Shown here: one piece after another, positions 52,808-63,496 of the stretch
Position numbering within the stretch: position 1 is the first letter of the stretch
Layout of the letters: each line of letters opens with the position of its first letter
DNA from: Ambrosia x helenae
Taxonomy: Eukaryota > Streptophyta > Magnoliopsida > Asterales > Asteraceae
Length of the DNA: 64,000 bases
Assembly: GCA_030844895.1 (NCBI GenBank)
Contig: CM061224.1
Location: 77,116,620-77,180,619 of the forward strand
Direction: 5' to 3'
The notes under the pieces: model-generated
Seen by the model: only the letters and a program-made list of their open reading frames with translations
Databases searched by the model: none
What the model was told of the DNA's origin: nothing
Program-made: the position numbers and the translations under genes

Positions 52808-55800
52808 ATGATGGTTGCATTAATATTGAACAAACCGTTCAATGTTTCTGGCATGCTTATGGATCATTTACTTGAGCCGGTTAATGGCACAAGAACACTG
52901 AAGTTTTTGCTATATCCTCGTTTTCTACAAATGGTGTTCGACAATAAATATAAAGACTTGAAAAAGGATCCCACTCATATTGTTGTTCAAGAACACATGA
53001 CATTGAACACACTTGCCAGAATGAAAGCTTACAAAGGCTTATCAGCTGATGAACGTCCTCCTGTTAGGCGTTTATTTGGACACTTAGCAAGACTTGATTA
53101 TGAAGATCCAGGAAAAAGGGTTAGTGAGACATGATGATAGCAATTCTGAACCTGATGATCCTTTACATCATATTGATCCTGATGCAAAGCGAAAGAGACA
53201 GATAGTGAATGTGGGTGCAAAAGGTGGTAAAATGAAGAAGAAAGAGGTGGTAATGAAGGTCGTTGAACCTGAAAAAGAGAAACCGAAGTCTGCACCGAGG
53301 AGGCAGAAGAGTAAAGCTCAGAAAGGTATACATTTGGTTGATGAGGTGTCTATTGATTCCGAAGAGACAAAAGAAGATGAGAGATGGAATTCTGAAGCTG
53401 AAACCGTTGAGACCACCTTGCCCAAGGCCACTGAGGCTGGTGCGTCTGCTGATGCTGAAGTTCAAGGAGATAAGAGTCCAATTCAGGACGAGGTAATTGA
53501 AGTTATTCTGAATATGGATGATATTGAAGCTGGTTCTCCTGTTCAAGCAAAGAAAAAGAAGAAACAGGAGAAACCAAGTTTGAAGAGAAAGAAAGAGCTA
53601 GAAATGTTAATGGCTGGCAAGAATTTACCACCAGCTACTAGTTCAAAGTCACCGGTTGCTGAGCAGGTACAGAAGAAACAGAAAACCACAAAAACTTCAA
53701 GCACACCACAAACAGAAGGAATTCCAATGGATGATGTGAATGAAGCATTGGATAATGTGCTGAAGAAAATGAGAAAAGGAAAAATGCAAGAAGTTGTTGA
53801 ACAACCTGCTAAGAAAAAGGTTTCTGTTGATAGTGATGTTATGGATGCTGTTAATCAAAGACTGACTAAAATGATGAATATCATTAACAAACAGCAGAGT
53901 GAGATTGAACAGTTAAAATCGAATGACAAAAAGATGTTAGAGGTTGTAGTCACATCAGCGGATGATAGTGCATTTATGAAGAAAACCATCAAGAGGTTGA
54001 AGAGGGAAAACAGAAAGTTGCTAAAGCATGAGCAACGAAATACTAGAAGGATAATGGCTTTGAAGGAGGAGAACAAAGAACTGAAGAAGAATAACAAGAA
54101 AATGGATAATCTGATTCATGACTTGTACAATCGAGCTCCTCAACTTCAAGCCGGTGAGGAAGACAAAGAGTTAGATGAAGAACAGGTTGATTTTGAACCA
54201 TCAGATGAGGATGAAGATGATGAGTTAGATGAGGATGCTGGTAACGATACTAAGAAAAAGAAGAAAGACGATAATGATGGTAATGATGGTTCGAGTGATG
54301 GTTCAGGTGAAAGCGGCTCTGCTTCTGATGATAGTGATGATGATAATGATGACGCTGAACAGTTTTCATATGAAAAGCGTGAAACAGGTAAGGGTGGAGA
54401 ATCAAGTTCGAAAGCTCCGGGTGAGAATGTTGATGATGAAGATATTTTCTGGAACGAAAGATTAAAGTCATTGTCTGAAGAAGATAAGACTAAGTATCGT
54501 CAGATGTTAACCGATCGAGTCTGGACGATAGACATGACTAGCAGGTTTCCTGAAATATTTGAATCTGATAATAAACTCTTCGAATTGGAATATGATGACC
54601 CTGATCTTGAGGATGGGGAAGTGTCTGCAGCTATTTCAAAAGAAATTTTGGAAGGTTTAGCAAAGCAAGTGGGTAAGACGTTAGAAGAATTACTTGCTGA
54701 TAATTTTATTCCAAAGATTCCTGAGAAAGAAGCTGGAAATCACTCGGATGATCGTGATGTTCCTGCATTCGAGGAAGTCGAGATGTAAGATATTACGAGC
54801 GATGAATATCCACAATATTTCAGAACAAATCAAGAATGTGGATTTTCTTTCTCAGACGAATTGCTAAACCATGCTGAGAAAATAGCCAAAGAGAAGAGTA
54901 AGATATTTGAAGAACACATCTTTGAAGGGCATGAAAAGCCTCGGTTCGAACAAACAGACAGTTTGAAGGAGTTGTTGAGGAAGCTAAAGGAGAAGGAGAA
55001 TAACCGCCCTAAAGCTGATATTCAGGGAAGCTTCTACAAACTTCATAGCAGTATGTTCAAAGGCCGTGCCTTGGCCTGGAAGTTTGTCAAAGAGCTTAGG
55101 TGTTTTGCGGTGAAATGGGAGAAAGGTATTCTATACTTTGAGAAGTTTCATCACTTAAAGACTCTTCCTTACTGGCAATCAGGGATATTTGTCGTCACCG
55201 TCTAACGGGAGCGCCAAATAGCCAGATTGATTATTTTGTTGAGAAGATGACCCGTGAGAGTCGAACCGAGTGGAATCTGTTTAGACCCCAGTATCCAAAG
55301 AGGATTGAACACAAGAAGGAAATTAACGAGATAACTGGGTTACCCAAGGTTACTTTGAAGTATAAACCACCGCGAGTGCTGAAGAAAATTCCGTTGTTGC
55401 ATATTCCTCAGCATTTTGCTAAAGACTTTATATGGTGGTACAATAATTGGAAGAGAGCAGAGGCCGTGATTGTGTTAAAAGACGGTGAGAAGGATTATAA
55501 GAAGGTGCTTATTTTTGATCCTATGTGGCTAATCAATTGCTCACATGAGGATATCATCATGCTATTCTATAATCCGATCTACTCAGACGCAAAAGATGCT
55601 GAGCAAGCAGGAAAATACCAACGTGTGGTATTTCTGTGCTTTGCATATGACATCAACGCTGGATGTGATTATGAACAGAAGTTGGGTAAAACTGTTGAGA
55701 AGACTGTGCCTGTGAAGAAAACAAAGAAGAAGCCATTTCAGGAACCGGAACTGACTAGAGAACAAAAGATTATACGACACATCAGAGTAATGAACAAGCA

Positions 55801-55837
55801 CATGGATGAACAGAGAAGACAACAATCCAAGCAATAG
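52259..55837 (+). pseudogene. accessory 3' ORF of nested SIRE element, four pieces
   Basis: The ATG at 52259 gives MSEPEKTTEQAGSSSQPAKT, then a conserved globular region (IEFLKRCRVIDAIATPTVIY ... LREALNLHDE ... TLKFLLYPRFLQMVFDN). A frameshift near 53130 leads to a 550-codon piece with nuclear-signal-like Lys clusters, a long coiled coil (RLKRENRKLLKHEQRNTRRI) and an Asp/Glu/Ser tract. A lone TAA at 54786 separates SDEYPQYFRTNQECGFSFSD. Another frameshift near 55195 leads to a C-terminal domain (WWYNNWKRAEAVIVLKDGEK, DPMWLINCSHEDIIMLFYNP) ending at 55837. Related proteins occur in the other two SIRE copies here and, from memory, throughout Asteraceae. The position is that of the env-like ORF of SIRE1, but I see no signal peptide or membrane anchor. 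Function unknown. Confidence 0.75.
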
Positions 55838-55839
55838 TC

Positions 55840-55848
55840 GAGGGGGAG
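55840..55848 (+). other. polypurine tract of nested SIRE element
   Basis: GAGGGGGAG ends two bases before the 3' LTR and overlaps the end of the accessory ORF region. Confidence 0.8.
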
Positions 55849-55850
55849 TT

Positions 55851-56362
55851 TGTAGGTGCATATGTGCGACTAATGCTTTGGATTGGATAAATCATATGTT
55901 TTGTTTCCTGTCGTTGGTGCGAAGGAAAGATTTTGATGGTGCGAAGGAGAGTTTTCAAGGGTGCGAAGGAAGCTTTTTGGGCGAATGAAGAATGTTTATT
56001 ATGGAGTTTGGTTCGACCATTCAAAGTGGGCGAACCTGCACATTCGCACGAACAAAGTGGGCGAATGTGCAGTCTATAAATAGGCAAACTCAGTTTTTGC
56101 AGCTAACTTTGAGTCATTTATTTCCCGCCACTTTCTGAATTCTCTCTGCAACTTTTTATAAACTTGTTTTGCGTCGAGTCCTTGATTGTAATTACTTTTC
56201 TACGTGTATTCAAGTTTGATTATTAATGAAAACGTTTGAAAATGATGATTTGTGTGTGTTTATCTGATTAGTTATCATTTTGTGCTGGTTTTGGGGATTC
56301 CGCACCCAAAACTAAATTGTTTGATTGTCTTTGTAGCTTACCGATCCTTTCACGCGCATACA
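55851..56362 (+). repeat. 3' LTR of nested SIRE element
   Basis: 512 bp, six differences from the 5' LTR. It is followed by CAGAT, the target duplication. Confidence 0.93.
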
Positions 56363-56367
56363 CAGAT

Positions 56368-58695
56368 CTCATCTTCCTTAGCTTTCTTATGTGCTGCAAG
56401 TAAACTCTTCTCCAGAAATTCTTTTGACATTGAGATGGGAGCAGGGTTTAATACAGGCATTTGAGTGGTTGTAGGCCTTGGAATGTGATTTGGAATGTCT
56501 TCAGTTGCCATAGAAGGCTGTTCAGATGGATTGTTGGAAGTGTTAACTACTGAAGGGCTGATAGTAGTATCAACTACTGAAGGATTGTCTTCAGTATTTT
56601 CTGAGTCTTCAGCAGTTTCTTCATTAAGGCCTTGGGATGTTTCAGCTGCAACTTCAGCTTCTTTGAGGAGCCTATCTTGATCTTCTATTTTCTTTTGGGC
56701 CTCCTCCTCCTCCTTTTGTTGTTAAGCCACTTTTGCTTTTATCCTGGCTTCAAGTGACTCTTTTGGTTCCTTAATCTTCTCCCCCTTTTTGGCTTCATCC
56801 ACTTCTGGAAGCCTGATCTGTTGTGACCAGCTCTGCAAGCTGTCTTGTGTTGTTGTCAATTTTTTTGACAGTTCATTGAGCTTGTTGTTGATCACCTCAA
56901 ACTGATTTTTGGTCTTCAACTCCCAAGTAGTTGTGAAGGATTTGAAGTGATGAGATATATGGGTGTTCATCATCTGGTATAGGGGACCATCTGGGCTGCA
57001 TAGGTGGTTCAGGTCTATGCTTGATGACCCAGGGAATTGGGTAGGCATTTTTAGTGTAGGGGGTGTTTTTGGGTGATCTTTAGAGTAAACTGAAGATGCC
57101 ACTTTAGGGGAATCAGGGTTCAAGTGGTCTTTAACCTGATCTGTTGTGACCAGCTCTTTGAGCTTATAGACATCAGATTCAGGACCTTCACTAATAGCCG
57201 TCAGTTCATGTTCTATGGAGTTTGAAGCATCATCCAAATCAATGGAATCATCTGAATCCCTGCTGATATCCTCAATGAGGACATTATCAGTTATATCATG
57301 AGCTGGGCCCAACCTAGTTGTCTCATGAACCTCTTGTCTTGGTACTGAGGATTTCCTACCTCAGGCATAAAGACTTCATCAGTAGTTGCCACAAATGAGG
57401 TCTTAGCAATGTTACTTCTGTCCTCAGATCTACCACTGGATGATAAATGAGTAGTAGCAGCGTCAAATGCACCTAAAGTCTCTAAGTTTGGGCTTAGAAA
57501 CCTTGGTTCATCCTCATCTCTTGGGATAGGGCTAATAACAATCACATCCATGTCAACTTCTGATGGTATTTCCTCTGTTTGATGTGTTTGTTGGGGAATG
57601 ACATGTTCAGATGGTATTGTTTCTTTTAGCCCAGAGAGAAGTTTGGTAATTTCTATTATTGTGTTAGATGGTTCTGGTTTAGTAGTTTTTGGTAAAGGGT
57701 CAGCAGTTTCAAAAGATGGATCAGTAGTTATGGTCTTTTTAAGTTTCTTCATTTGAAAAATAATGGCAATGGGTGCTCTTTTGGGGGTTTGAGATAGATG
57801 AGACTGAGAGGATGTTTCAGTCACATCCTTGACAAGTGCAGATTGCACATCAGTAGTTTCAGGCATCTCAATTTCCTGGACTGCCTTTCTTTTAGGGTTG
57901 ATGGGTTTGGATTTTTGTTATTTGGTGAGGGTTTGGAAGATGTTGGTTCCATGGGGACTGTTTGTTGTTCCCCTTGGTCATCTTCTGGCAAGGCTGCCGG
58001 TTTGTTATGCCTTGAGTATGCTTGTGAGGTTAAAGGTTTTAAAACAGTTGTTTTTTCCACAAGCACCTCATTTCCATGTTCTTTAATTATGCATTGCATT
58101 ATGAACCTTGGATACAACAAAAATTTCTTTTTAGAATTTTGGTGATGCAACACCAACTCATTAAAGAAAAGTACTGATGCCCTGAATTTTGTCTCATTCA
58201 CAATGGAATGAAAAATAGGTTGAAAAGTAGAGGGCATCTGATCAAAAGATCCAATTTTGGACTTAAGCACATGATTATGTAGTGAAACAAAAGTTTATAT
58301 TTTGGTTCAAAAAATTTCTTAAAAACTGTTGCATGTGAGAGAGTACCTTGGTAACCACACTCTGTCATGGTTAAATGGATTGTAGAGTTGGGAAAATGAT
58401 CTGGTGCTTTAGCATCATCCAGACCCAGTCTAATTCCCAAAGTAGCCGGTGTGATTGCCGATACTATCCCTTGGATAGTTGATTTTAGGGAAATGAACTG
58501 GTTATTCACTGTCACCGCCTCGGCGTTTGCCCATAACTCATTAAGAGTTTCAGTATGAATTGGAGGATCAATGGTGAAAGAAGTGAAGTATTGAGATTGG
58601 ACGACTAAATCAATGATTTCGTCATATTCGGACCAAGCTTCATCTTTCTCAAAATAGCATCTTTGATTGTGTCCCTGTTTCAGTATGAGAGCCAT
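56368..58695 (-). pseudogene. accessory 3' ORF of the outer SIRE element, upstream part
   Basis: The ATG at 58695 gives MALILKQGHNQRCYFEKDEA, then the same globular region as in the nested copy (IDLVVQSQYFTSF ... ELWANAEAV ... GIRLGLDDAK). A frameshift near 58290 leads to KKFLLYPRFIMQCIIKE, the signature shared with FLLYPRFLQMVFDN. Ser/Thr/Pro-rich linkers with shifts near 57880 and 57300 follow, then a helical segment (FEVINNKLNELSKKLTTTQD) and a TAA near 56724. The frame reopens as a Glu-rich helix to KKAKEDEI, where the nested element inserted. The protein resumes at 40030. Confidence 0.75.
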
Positions 58696-59148
58696 GTGGT
58701 TTTGTGTGTCTGCAGATCGAACATTGTTTTTGGTTGTTTGAAGGGGAGGGTTTGAGAGTGTTTATGAGAGAGAAGGAGGGAATTTTGCTTTTTGAAAGGA
58801 TAGATGTTGGAAAAGGTGATTATCATAAGTTTATGACTGCCCTAGGTCAAACTTCTGAAGTGGGAAATGTCTGATTTACCCTTATTGACAAAACTGCTGA
58901 TGAAGAACAAGATTCATCAATAGTTCCCATTTTCTCTTCAGTAGTTTGTTAACAACTGATGAGAACATTTATAAACACTTTATTCATAACTTTTGAAGTT
59001 TATTTTATCAGAAGTTAATCATTCTTCTGAAAATATCCCCATACTAATGTTTTTCTACATCAGTAGTTTCTCTCTTTTTGTTTTTTAGAAGTTTTGTGAC
59101 AGATAATATAAGTGAAAGTAAAAATATATGCAGGAAAATGAAAAACAC
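58696..59148. other. spacer between RNase H and accessory ORF of the outer element
   Basis: Noncoding. It holds repeated words TCATCAGTAGTT, ACTGATGA and TTTTTAGAAGTTTTG related to the LTR edge, but no clear promoter block like that at 51299. Confidence 0.4.
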
Positions 59149-60041
59149 TTACAAATTTAGAAACCCAAGCATGGATACTAACTTCTGAAATGTTGATGTG
59201 TCAAGGGTTTTGGTGAAGATGTCAGCTATTTGATTAGCTGTTGTCACATGCTTCACTTCAATCTTGCCTTTTCATAGCAATCCCTTATGAAATGATACCT
59301 AATTTCAATATGTTTAGCTTTGGAGAACTGAACAGGATTTTGAATTATGCTAATGGCAGATTTACTGTTTATAAGCAATGGGGTCTTGGTCTCTTTGATT
59401 CCATAATCAAGAAGGTGATATTAGAGCCATTGAATCTGTGATGTATAACTTGCAGCTGCAGTGTATTCAGCTTCAACAGTTGAAGTTGCCACAGATGTTT
59501 TCTTCTTTGATTGCCCGGACACCAGACAGTTTCCCAAGAATTGACAACCACCAGATGTTGATTTTCTTGACATTTTGCACCCTGCATAGTCACTATCTAA
59601 AAAAGCTGTTAACTTGGTATTGCTTGAAGCAGGATACCAAATTCCAAGTGTAGGAGTTCCTTTCAGATATCTGAAAATTCTTTTGACTGCAATGAGGTGT
59701 GATTCCCTAGGTGCTGATTGATATCTAGCACAAACACATGTTGAAAACATAATATCTGGTCTAGAAGCAGTTAGATACCGAAGGGAACCTATCATACATC
59801 TATACATGATTTGATCAACCTGTTTTCCCTGATCATCTAGTTCAACGTCTGTGGTTGGTGTCATGGGAGTGGAACATGATTTACAGTCTTGTAAAGAAAA
59901 TTTGTTTAATAATTATTTTACATATTTAGATTGATGTATAAAAGTTCCATTTGTTGGTTGTTTAATCTGCAGTCCCAAAAAGTACTTCAGTTCTCCCATT
60001 GTACTCATCTCAAATTGTGATTGCATGAGTTTCTTATATTC
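59149..60041 (-). pseudogene. reverse transcriptase C-part and RNase H of the outer SIRE element
   Basis: Starts abruptly at 60041 with QFEMSTMGELKYFLGLQIKQ, then HQSKYVK, a TAA, MTPTTDVELDDQGKQ, IGSLRYLTASRPDIMF, AVKRIFRYLKG, FLDSDYAGC and STVEAEYTAAA (RNase H). After a shift it ends IADIFTKTLD, closing at 59149. Everything between the gag start and this point has been replaced by the 60042-61136 segment. Confidence 0.85.
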
Positions 60042-61136
60042 TGTACGAGGATCGGATTGTCAAACACAATTGGTTTGATCAAACAAGTCTACCAATTCAG
60101 GTGCGGAATCCCTGAATCAGTTACGAAATGATAATAAAATCAACAAAACACACAAATCATCTTTAACATTCCTTTTCATTCATAATCATACTTGATAAAC
60201 TTTACAAAACCTTGTTTATAATGATATAATCACAATTCAGACTCAAACAAAACCCTAGGGAGAAAACCAGATCGAAGGAGGGAAACAAATGACCAAAACA
60301 TAACTTCAAAATGAAAATCAAACTATATATAGACCTGTACATTCGCCCCTACGTAAGGTCGAATGTGCAGGTTTGCCCCTTTGTTTGGAAGAATCAACAC
60401 AAATCCCTACAAAACTCTTCCTTCGACCTGTAAGTTCTTCCTTCGACCAAACTTAGTCACCTTCGACCCTTCTGAGTTCCACATTCGACATTACAATTTC
60501 AGCAAAACAAAATTGAATGCGCAATCCAATAGCACTAGTCGCAAAACGTGTATCAACAAACTCCCCCTCGACTATTGCTTGGATTGCTTTTGCCTTCGCT
60601 CTTCGTCCATCTGCTTATTCATCAACTTGATGCGCAATAAGGTCTTCTGCTCTTTCGTCATGATTGGTTCAAAAGTTTGTTTCGGTTTCTTCTTCTCTTT
60701 CGTAATCTTCACAAACTTCCCCAGTTTCTTGTCATAATCGCATCCCACATTAACATCCCAAGTGAAACACAAGCATACCACCCGTTGGTATTTCAAAGCT
60801 TGCTCGCTGTCCTTCTCTTCATAGTAAATTGGGTTGTAATGCAGCATAATAATGTCTTCGTGTGAGCAGTTTATCAACCACATTGGATCAAGTAAATGTA
60901 TCTTCTTGAACTCATCTCTCCCATCTTTCAGCAAGATAACAGCTTCTGCGGTCTTCTAGTCATAGTACCACCACATGAAATATTTTGAAAAATGTTGTGG
61001 AATAGGCATCAAAGGAATATGTTTTAACACGGTCGGTGGTTTATATTTCAAAGTCACCTTGTTCAACCTCGTTATTGGATCAATACTCTTCTTATGAACA
61101 ATCCTCTTCGGATAGTGTGGGGTGAACACATCCCAT
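60042..61136 (-). mobile_element. 3' end of a third SIRE-type element patched into the outer element
   Basis: On the minus strand: the end of an accessory ORF (FTPHYPKRIVHKK, KVTLKYKPPTVLKHIPL, DPMWLINCSHEDIIMLHYNP, ending QSKQ plus TAG near 60572), polypurine tract GTCGAGGGGGAG, and an LTR of 517 bp (60558-60042) starting TGTTGATACACG and ending near CCTCGTACA. The protein is about 70% identical to the nested copy's C-terminus by eye, so it comes from a related but separate family. There is no 5' LTR or gag. It lies between the outer gag (61137) and RT (60041), replacing about 3 kb of pol. Confidence 0.8.
60321..60366 (-). promoter_or_regulatory. LTR promoter of the third SIRE element: TATA box plus palindrome
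   Basis: The minus strand reads TATATATAG (60324-60332) just downstream of a palindrome at 60339-60366 with arms ACATTCG/CGAATGT and inner CC/GG. TTCGACC words continue to 60490. Same layout as the other promoters. Confidence 0.6.
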
Positions 61137-61546
61137 TTGGGAGAGCCATTACCAACATAGAGAAAGCCTTGGCATCAAGCTCATGTTTAAGGAAATCTTT
61201 ATCTGTGTAGTCTTTTGGTTCTTTTGGTATTTCAACTTTAGTTTCAAGATTTATATTTATTGGTTTATGTGGTCCATACATTACAGATCTCCAACAACCA
61301 GTGTTTGTTTGAGACAGAGTATGTGCCATCCTTTTTTTGTCATATGTTATATTCTGAATGAACAAGCATAGGAGGCTTATTGGAGGATCCTTTTTTGAGA
61401 TTATTGATTTGTCAAGTTTCTCTCAAAGTGATGGATGTTGAAAAAGTGAACTTTTATCCTTTATTGAATATCAATGAGAGCCTGTGTCTGATTCTCAATT
61501 TGTTAGATTAATATTTGATCAGATAAACTAGTGCTCCGATACCAAT
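61137..61546 (-). pseudogene. primer site, leader and gag N-terminus of the outer SIRE element
   Basis: The primer-binding site TGGTATCGGAGC (61544-61533, minus) is three bases from the 5' LTR. The gag ATG at about 61329 gives MAHTLSQTNTGC, then GPHKPININLETKVEIP and KHELDAKAFSMLVMALPN, the usual start of copia gag. The reading is cut at 61137 by the foreign patch. Confidence 0.8.
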
Positions 61547-61997
61547 TGTTGGATCAGTTAGCTCTTGCACAGCGAAATAAGTGAAGTGTTCAGTAATAAA
61601 CTTTCACTTTCAATAGGAGTTATTACTCCCCCTGGATGTAATGAACTAAAGACAGTTAATGAGAATCTAAGCAATTGAATGTATATGGCAATAAGTATGC
61701 AAAAGAGATTCTAAGATATGAAATCGAATTTCAGTTAAATCCTTTGCAGGATTTCAGTTTTAATTAAAATCAATCTCTAAAATAGTGGGATTAACCCATC
61801 TATTTATAGAGGAACAGATACATGCAACTTGATACAAAAGCAATCCTACAACAGGCTATAGTCTTGGAACTTGTACAAAAGATAAAGTAATGTTATAATA
61901 CAAAACTACTGAAAAAATAATGCGGTGGAAATATTTTGTTACAACTGCTAATGAGTGACAAACTACTGATGAGTAGTTTGTCTTCAGTTGTTTTTCA
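61547..61997 (-). repeat. 5' LTR of the outer SIRE element
   Basis: 451 bp, about 94% identical to 38717-39220 apart from a 53-bp gap. Its outer edge meets GA-rich DNA at 61998. Confidence 0.8.
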
Positions 61998-62000
61998 ATT

Positions 62001-62112
62001 TGAGAGAGAGAGAGAGCGAGAGAGAGAGAGAGGTAATGAGGGAGAGTGAAAGAGTGGGAGAGAGATAGAGAGAGTGAGGGAGGGAGGGAGAAGGGGGGGG
62101 GGGTAAGTTGAG
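62001..62112. repeat. GA-rich microsatellite and poly-G run
   Basis: (GA)n with GAGAGCGAGAGAGAG, GAGGGAGGGAGG and a run of 10-12 G near 62093-62103. Confidence 0.95.
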
Positions 62113-62620
62113 GGGTGACGTAGGTTGTTCTGCATAATTGTCAATGTTATTGTTCACGTTAGTAGAAATTGACGAAGTTAGACGCCAGTTAAAAAAAAAA
62201 AAGCTCAGTCGAAGAAAATAGTTTGAAAGTTGGAACTGTTCTCTGGAATTTCTTTAGTAGGTATTAATGCTAGCTGACGAGACAAAACATAGATTATTAA
62301 AATCCAATTCCAATTATTATTTTATTTAAATTGGAAGCGGTTGGGGTTTTTGTTCTGTTTCGGTTCACCTTCCCCCCTGATAGTTCTATTAGTAATAAAA
62401 AAAATGTTCTCCTTTTACCTATCAAAATAGCCTAGTATAAATAAAAAATAAAAGAAAAACAAACCCGCTATAGTTTAGAATTTTAGAAACGACCCCAAAC
62501 AAGCTAGGCTCTACTTCGAAAACATGGTTTCTTACAAAACACAACATTTTATGAAAGATCAACCGTTGTTGTACTTACAAACAATAAAATTATGATGTTA
62601 ATAGTTTTGGTCAATTACTT
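62113..62620. other. spacer, nothing recognised
   Basis: A+T-rich, no frames or repeats beyond short homopolymers. Confidence 0.4.
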
Positions 62621-62621
62621 T

Positions 62622-62790
62622 TTTTTAAAGCTCACTTCATTAAAATCCACCAAAAGACAACTTATCTCCAAGATGGAAATAGGAACGCCAAAACAACCAA
62701 ATCACTTTACATTTCATCAAATTTACACCACCCATTCGATTTTATAGAACTAGATTTTAATCTACTCCTATACCAAAGTGAAGAAACAAA
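62622..62790 (-). mobile_element. possible 3' tail of a LINE
   Basis: The minus strand ends in a run of A after GTTGTCTTTTGGTGGATTTT and AATGAAGTGAGCTTT, similar in style to plant L1 3' untranslated ends. No coding part is attached. Confidence 0.35.
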
Positions 62791-62829
62791 TAGCCTTACC
62801 ACCGGTTAGGGAGGATAAGATTATTGTAT

Positions 62830-63496
62830 CTACAGGGTTGATCCTTCACTAGCAGCTTCGGATTTAAGGACCTGCAAACAAGAGTTGATGTGGGTGTGAA
62901 GACGACTACACAAGGTAGCAGTTTATGACAAAAACGGGGTGAATGGGGATACTATCTTTAGTGATAGCTCTTTGGGTTAGCAAAAAGTGTCCTTCCTACT
63001 AGGGATGTGATCCCTTATATAGGAGTGGACGTATGCCACCATTACCCAAGTCCTAACCGTGGTTAGGTTGTTTCCACCACCCTTGATTATGTTAGTAAGG
63101 TGGTTACAAGAGGCTAAATTTATGGAAATGATGGAACGGTTTACCGCCTTTAATGCTTGGTCAACGTAATCATCACCTTGATTCATGCATGGTGGTTGAC
63201 CGTGCATGATGTCCGCCTTTGACCATGACATGGAGGTTGGCCGGGCGTACATTAACCTGCTGGTCTCTTGCGCGTAGGTTCCATCCGCATGATTGTGTTT
63301 TCCGGGTTTGGGTACGCGGACTAGTCGGTAGGAGAGATGTTGGACTCAAAATAATTGAATAGTTGATGATAGCTCATCAAGATTGTCTTTCTTGTTTCTC
63401 ATTTTGTGCGTAATTGCTGGCAGTGTCTTTGCGCAAACAGTACCCTTTGGGAAGGGCATGTAACCTCTGCGGGTATTACTGCCTCAGTTCCATATG
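62830..63496 (-). mobile_element. LTR-like region downstream of a Tat-type gypsy integrase
   Basis: A TATA box (CCTATATAAGG on the minus strand, 63013-63023) followed by a leader-like stretch suggests an LTR promoter. The edges could not be defined. It lies directly downstream (minus strand) of integrase sequence, fitting the 3' LTR of the same element. Confidence 0.4.

Larger units (their letters stand above)
40031..56362 (+). mobile_element. nested full-length SIRE-type Ty1/copia element, 16.3 kb
   Basis: 512-bp LTRs (40031-40542 and 55851-56362) start TGTAGGTGCATATG and end CGCGCATACA. They are flanked by the 5-bp duplication CAGAT (40026-40030 and 56363-56367). I count six differences between LTRs (1.2%). 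A primer-binding site, gag, pol in copia order (protease, integrase, RT, RNase H), an accessory 3' ORF and a polypurine tract are present. It sits inside the accessory ORF of the outer element: the host frame reads KKAKEDEI before and WNSIEARD after the insertion. A ~1.08-kb inverted duplication lies behind the primer site. Confidence 0.95.
38717..61997 (-). mobile_element. outer SIRE-type Ty1/copia element, rearranged
   Basis: Minus-strand element: 5' LTR at 61997-61547, primer site, gag start, a foreign patch, RT end and RNase H, accessory ORF, the nested SIRE insertion, the rest of the accessory ORF, and 3' LTR at 39220-38717. The two LTRs differ by roughly 27 substitutions over 450 bp (about 6%). 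A 53-bp block is present only in the 3' LTR. No target duplication could be matched (AAAAG against ATTTG), so at least one edge has changed. It is clearly older than the nested copy. Confidence 0.85.
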
